Shown here: positions 60,470 to 64,000 of the stretch, piece by piece
Layout: every line of letters begins with the position of its first letter
Numbering within the stretch: position 1 is the stretch's first letter
Notes under the pieces: model-generated
The model's input: the letters and a program-made list of their open reading frames with translations, nothing else
Told to the model about the DNA's origin: nothing
Database searches by the model: none
Program-made: the position numbers and the translations under genes
From: Bacteroidetes bacterium UKL13-3
GTDB lineage: Bacteria; Bacteroidota; Bacteroidia; UKL13-3
Assembly: GCA_001602415.1 (NCBI GenBank)
Contig: CP012155.1
Span: 2,040,223 to 2,104,222, forward strand
Length of the DNA stretch: 64,000 nucleotides
Reading direction: 5' to 3'

Positions 60470-61155
60470 AAAGTTGGTACCGAGGCCACTTCGCCAACAA
60501 TACCATTTTCGCAACGTAAAATTTTACCCGGAAATTTTTGAATGATTCTGTAATCATGCGTTGCCATTAAAATAGCCGTTCCGGTTTTACTAATGTGGAT
60601 GAGTAAATTCATAATGTCATCACTCACCTTAGGATCAAGATTTCCTGTTGGCTCATCGGCTAAAATAATTTCAGGATGATTGAGTAAAGCTCTGGCAATA
60701 ACAACACGTTGTTGCTCACCACCCGATAACTCATGAGGCATTTTAAAATCTTTAGTACTCAGGTTTACTAATTCCAACACCTCATCAATTCGCTTTTTCT
60801 TATCCGATTCGTTTTTCCAACCTGTAGCATCCAGAACAAACTCAAGGTTTTTATATACAGTTCGATCAGTTAGCAACTGAAAATCCTGAAATACAATACC
60901 CAATTTTCTGCGTAAAAATGGAACCTGTGTTGCCTTTAATTCTTTTAAGTTCACCTCCGCAATCGTTCCCTGTCCCTTAATTAATGGCACTTCACCATAA
61001 AGTGTTTTCAGCAAACTGGATTTTCCACTTCCCGTTTGACCAATTAGGTAAACAAACTCACCCTGTTTTATATTAATATCAACGTCTGAAAGTATGAGGT
61101 TTTTTCCCTGGAATACTTGCACATCTATAAGCTCTATAACTGTTTTCTGCTCCAT
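60466..61155 (-). CDS. ftsE: cell division ATP-binding protein FtsE
   Basis: FtsE is the ATPase of the FtsEX complex. The 229-residue protein has Walker A GQTGSGKSSLLK, Q-loop GIVFQDFQLLTDRTVYKNLE, signature [20 protein letters not shown], Walker B IILADEPTGNLDP and H-loop ILMATHDYRI. The DFQLLxDRTVYxNL phrase is diagnostic for FtsE. Its ATG directly follows the stop of a 67-residue protein with no gap. Unlike in most bacteria ftsX is not next to it, but 43 kb away (16385-17275). The four-base overlap with the convergent glycosyltransferase closes this end. Confidence 0.93.
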   Translation of the reverse strand: MEQKTVIELIDVQVFQGKNLILSDVDINIKQGEFVYLIGQTGSGKSSLLKTLYGEVPLIKGQGTIAEVNLKELKATQVPFLRRKLGIVFQDFQLLTDRTVYKNLEFVLDATGWKNESDKKKRIDEVLELVNLSTKDFKMPHELSGGEQQRVVIARALLNHPEIILADEPTGNLDPKVSDDIMNLLIHISKTGTAILMATHDYRIIQKFPGKILRCENGIVGEVASVPTF

Positions 61156-61359
61156 TTATAAATCAATTTGTTGCATTTTGCCAAACGGCATCTCTTTTAC
61201 AAATGCAAGAATAAAATCAGTTCTATCGGTAAGACCGCATTTATCCAAGGCCCTATCCGGTCTGTCTGTTCTAAAATAAGCCACTAATGTAAAATTGTTG
61301 TCACGTAATTGAACGTAATCCGGAATCTTAGCCTTTCCCTTTATCTTAATGATATACAA
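61156..61359 (-). CDS. small conserved protein upstream of ftsE
   Basis: This 67-residue protein contains MYIIKIKGKAKIPDYVQLRD and NNFTLVAYFRTDRPDRALDK, with several charged residues and no signal or membrane helix. I recall closely similar short proteins in front of ftsE in other Bacteroidota, so it is probably a real cytosolic gene, but no function is known to me. Its stop codon TAA touches the ATG of ftsE (no bases between), which points to translational coupling. The name is left open. Confidence 0.7.
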   Translation of the reverse strand: MYIIKIKGKAKIPDYVQLRDNNFTLVAYFRTDRPDRALDKCGLTDRTDFILAFVKEMPFGKMQQIDL

Positions 61360-61435
61360 TGTTCAAAAAATTAATGATGATAAATTTCAGTTCAAATAAA
61401 ATAACCTTATAATTGCAGTGCAAAACTATATAAAT

Positions 61436-63184
61436 ATGAGAGAATTCAGACAGATTTTTTATTCCGTTGTGTTTGTAACGGCAGCAGTTGTTTCAGGTTG
61501 TGGTGTAAAAACCAACATGTTGAACAACAATTACACCGTAACCCCAAATCCTTTAGAAGTAAAAGGAGACACCATCACAATTACAATCAACGCCAACGTT
61601 CCTGCAAAATCTATCAATCCGAAAGCCAACATTCAATTCCAACCTTACCTTAGCACTGCAAAAGGTGAAGTTGCATTGAAAGCTGTAACGATTGGTGGTG
61701 AAAAAGCCACAGGAACAGACATTACTGTTAATTCAAAAACAGGCGGTAAAATTTCTTATACTGAAAAAGTTGCATACAATGCAGATCTAGAGCGTGCAAC
61801 CTTATACCCTAACTTCTCGGCAAAAGTTGGTGAGTCTTACAAAGAAATCCCAACAGCTAAAGGAAGTAAAGTATTGGCAGAAGGAACCGTCACTACTCCA
61901 TTACTAGCAAAAAGCGGTGCTGGTAGTATGGTGTTTGATGCTGATAATTATGTATCTTCAGATGAGAATAAAATGGTGAACATTTACTTCGCTAAAGATA
62001 TTGCTAAATTCAATGCCGGATTCAAAATTAAAGGCCAGTTTGACAACGAAGCTCAAATTAACCAATTAAAAGGTTTATTGAAATCAGATAAAAACTGGGT
62101 AGTTAAAGGTATTTCGATCAATGCTTATGCCTCACCTGATGGAGAGCTTTCGCGCAACCAAAACTTATCAAAAGGTCGTTCGGAGTCATCTTTAAATTAC
62201 TTCAAAAAGGAATTGAAAAAACTTGGATTCACAGAAGTAAATGATCAAACACTAAAAATGGGTTACACGTTAGCAGAAGATTGGGCAGGTTATGAAAAAG
62301 CAGTAGCTGCTTCCATGCATGCCGACAAAGATGGTGTTTTAAATATCATCAAAAATAAATCAGTATCTGATGAGGAAAAAGAAGGTTTGATTAAACGTAA
62401 CTACCCTAAATTTTGGGAGTCGACCAAAAACACTTTGTTGCCTGCTTTAAGACGTTCGGAATTGGTTGTAACAGGTCAAAAACCTTTAAAATCGGATGAT
62501 GAGTTAAAAGCTAATCTTGCCAAACTTGAAACATTAAATGAAGCTGAGTTATTGCATTTGGCGGCTATCACTCCAGATATGGAAACTAAAGCTAAAATTT
62601 ATACTGTAATGACAACCAAATTTGCTCAAGATTGGAGAGGTTTTAATGATTTAGGTGCTGTTCAATTATCAATGAGTAAAACATCAGAGGGACTTGCTAG
62701 CTTGAATACAGCAAACTCATTATCTCCTGAAAACGCTGCGGTATTAACTAATCTTGGTAATGCATACTTAATCCAAAAAGATTTTAACAAAGCAGGTGAG
62801 TTCTACAAAGCTGCTGTTGCCAAAGGAGGAAACGCAAGTTATGGTATGGGTGTAATTGCCATCAAAAAAGGAAATTATGCTGATGCAGTTGCTAACTTAA
62901 ACAAAGCTGACAAAAAAGATTTCAACTTGGCTTTGGCTCAATTATTAAACGGTAGCGCTGCTGATGCAAAAACCACTATTGATAACATGAAACCAGAGGA
63001 AATGACTTGGGAGTGCTACTACGTTCGTGCCATTGCAGGTGCTCGTATGGCTAACCAAGATGTGATGAACACAAACTTAACTCGCTCGATCCAACTAAAT
63101 GCCGAGTTGAGAAACAAAGCTAAAAACGATGTAGAGTTTATTAAATATTGGAGCAACCCTGCTTTTCAAGCTGCTATCAGATAA
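61436..63184 (+). CDS. lipoprotein with OmpA-like and TPR regions
   Basis: The 582-residue protein has a lipoprotein signal ending VVSGCGVK (lipobox VSGC). A beta-rich part follows (about 20-170). Residues about 195-270 resemble an OmpA-like peptidoglycan-binding domain (SINAYASPDGELSRNQNLSK, GRSESSLNYFKKELKKLGF). The last third has tetratricopeptide repeats (FNDLGAVQLSMSKTSEGLAS, AAVLTNLGNAYLIQKDFNKA). It could link the outer membrane to the wall and hold a protein complex, but the function is not established. The ATG at 61436 gives a proper signal; an upstream ATG at 61418 adds six residues. It is a single gene with a terminator downstream. Confidence 0.8.
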   Translation: MREFRQIFYSVVFVTAAVVSGCGVKTNMLNNNYTVTPNPLEVKGDTITITINANVPAKSINPKANIQFQPYLSTAKGEVALKAVTIGGEKATGTDITVNSKTGGKISYTEKVAYNADLERATLYPNFSAKVGESYKEIPTAKGSKVLAEGTVTTPLLAKSGAGSMVFDADNYVSSDENKMVNIYFAKDIAKFNAGFKIKGQFDNEAQINQLKGLLKSDKNWVVKGISINAYASPDGELSRNQNLSKGRSESSLNYFKKELKKLGFTEVNDQTLKMGYTLAEDWAGYEKAVAASMHADKDGVLNIIKNKSVSDEEKEGLIKRNYPKFWESTKNTLLPALRRSELVVTGQKPLKSDDELKANLAKLETLNEAELLHLAAITPDMETKAKIYTVMTTKFAQDWRGFNDLGAVQLSMSKTSEGLASLNTANSLSPENAAVLTNLGNAYLIQKDFNKAGEFYKAAVAKGGNASYGMGVIAIKKGNYADAVANLNKADKKDFNLALAQLLNGSAADAKTTIDNMKPEEMTWECYYVRAIAGARMANQDVMNTNLTRSIQLNAELRNKAKNDVEFIKYWSNPAFQAAIR

Positions 63185-63205
63185 TTTAACCACGCTATAC
63201 TTTCT

Positions 63206-63242
63206 AAAAAACGGCTGAATCCAATGGGGTTCAGCCGTTTTT
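63206..63242 (+). terminator. intrinsic terminator of the OmpA/TPR lipoprotein gene
   Basis: AAACGGCTGAATCC and GGGTTCAGCCGTTT pair over an AATG-type loop, with As before and a run of Ts after. It begins 20 bases after the stop. Confidence 0.92.
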
Positions 63243-63251
63243 ATTTACAAG

Positions 63252-63282
63252 GTTGGTAATTTCCATTTTTAGCATACTTTTG
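63252..63282 (+). promoter_or_regulatory. promoter of queA
   Basis: TACTTTTG at 63275-63282 matches TAnnTTTG exactly; GTTG at 63252-63255 is a three-of-four match to the -33 box with 19 bases between. The queA ATG follows about 100 bases downstream. Confidence 0.65.
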
Positions 63283-63381
63283 CATTTCCAAATTTTTTTA
63301 TAGAGGGCATATCTTACGGAAAGTATGCACCATTGAAAAATGACCTCTAAAAAATTGTTATACAAATGTTTTTAACACACA

Positions 63382-64000
63382 ATGAAACTATCACAGTTTA
63401 AGTTCAATTTTAACGAAAGCCTTATTGCTAAACACCCTACAGATGTTCGTCACGATTCAAAACTAATGGTATTGAACCGTGCAACAGGGAAAATTGAGCA
63501 CAAAAAATTTAACGATATACTTAACTATTTTGACGATCGTGATGTGTTTATCACCAACAACACAAAAGTGTTTCCGGCTCGTTTATACGGAAGCAAAGAA
63601 AAAACAGGTGCCAAAATTGAAGTTTTCTTGTTGCGTGAATTAAACAAGGAAATGAAATTATGGGATGTATTGGTTGACCCTGCTCGTAAAATTCGTGTAG
63701 GAAACAAATTGTATTTTGGTGATGATACGTTGGTTGCTGAAGTTGTTGATAATACCACTTCACGAGGACGTACCATTCGTTTTTTGTTTGATGGCAGCGA
63801 TGAAGAGTTATGGAAACTAATTGACAAATTGGGTGAAATGCCTATTCCTAAATACATGGGACGTGCAGTTGAAAAAAATGACCGTGATCGTTTCCAAACC
63901 ATCTTTGCTAAAAATATCGGTGCAGTTTCACCTCCAGCAGCCGGATTGCATTTTACCAAAGAATTGATGATGCGCCTAGAAATTAAAGGTGCTGAATTTA
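63382..64000 (+). CDS. queA: tRNA preQ1(34) S-adenosylmethionine ribosyltransferase-isomerase (partial)
   Basis: QueA makes epoxyqueuosine in the wobble base of certain tRNAs, taking the ribosyl part of S-adenosylmethionine. About 206 residues are visible before the window ends. They include the start [51 protein letters not shown] and [24 protein letters not shown], all of the QueA core. The frame is open to the last base. The ATG at 63382 gives the normal start, and a matching promoter lies upstream. Confidence 0.95.
   Translation, partial: MKLSQFKFNFNESLIAKHPTDVRHDSKLMVLNRATGKIEHKKFNDILNYFDDRDVFITNNTKVFPARLYGSKEKTGAKIEVFLLRELNKEMKLWDVLVDPARKIRVGNKLYFGDDTLVAEVVDNTTSRGRTIRFLFDGSDEELWKLIDKLGEMPIPKYMGRAVEKNDRDRFQTIFAKNIGAVSPPAAGLHFTKELMMRLEIKGAEF

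Overview
The window is a piece of a Bacteroidota chromosome, low in GC by eye. The support for this is a protein with a type IX secretion (T9SS) C-terminal sorting domain, a TonB-dependent receptor, the MurF-Alr fusion, the long IspG form, DUF3098 next to ftsX and uppP, DUF5777/YceI, and promoters matching TTTG-N19-TAnnTTTG upstream of tRNA-Lys, the T9SS protein and queA. The gene mix (aspA, PDH E2, a possible 2-aminomuconate deaminase, haem-binding lipoproteins) suggests an aerobic or facultative relative of Chitinophagales, Sphingobacteriales or Flavobacteriales. I cannot place it more precisely. No rRNA, CRISPR array or prophage is seen.

Layout. 1-9.7 kb: end of a surface beta-propeller gene, a DUF5522 mini-protein, murI, a RidA-type deaminase, lgt, an rRNA methyltransferase, a TamA-like Omp85 protein, a biotin carrier protein, an M1 peptidase lipoprotein and DUF1223. 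10-14 kb: DUF2147, two predicted outer-membrane proteins and a GNAT-nitrilase fusion. 14-24 kb: dapD, a glycosyltransferase, ftsX-DUF3098-uppP, tRNA-Lys(UUU), an ISL3 transposase remnant, ychF, glmM, then methyltransferase-PAP2-ZIP with overlapping ends. 23.7-26.1 kb: a reverse-strand cluster of two c-haem lipoproteins, DUF5777 and YceI. 26-38 kb: a large palindrome, Mla-like ABC genes, SDR, ispG, a T9SS cargo protein, a YtxH/holin-like envelope operon, AI-2E-type permease, polyprenyl synthase, thyA and a TonB receptor. 38.1-39.8 kb: a two-gene ABC/AAA ATPase plus TOPRIM-like module, the best candidate for a defence system. 39.9-47 kb: PDH E2, SDR, a broken IS3 element that cut a toxin gene, murF-alr, an MFS transporter and recX. 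47-53 kb: aspA and a dnaE-dinB lesion-bypass pair. 53.6-64 kb: GT39, lolD, a nucleotidyltransferase module, recQ, two glycosyltransferases, ftsE with a 67-codon partner, an OmpA/TPR lipoprotein and the start of queA.

The most unexpected signal is not a gene. At least eight intergenic gaps carry short degenerate tandem arrays with the same 7-bp period but a different unit at each site, often resembling TTGRNNN on one strand. They resemble in concept the heptanucleotide STRR arrays of cyanobacteria. Seven is not a multiple of three, and the arrays sit at gene ends or starts. One makes a false N-terminal extension of a glycosyltransferase ORF.

Most genes serve the cell envelope: peptidoglycan precursors (murI, glmM, murF-alr, dapD, uppP), lipoprotein maturation and sorting (lgt, lolD), outer-membrane assembly and lipid transport (TamA-like, Mla-like), division (ftsX, ftsE) and isoprenoids (ispG, polyprenyl synthase). 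All calls come from reading the sequence. No database search was run.
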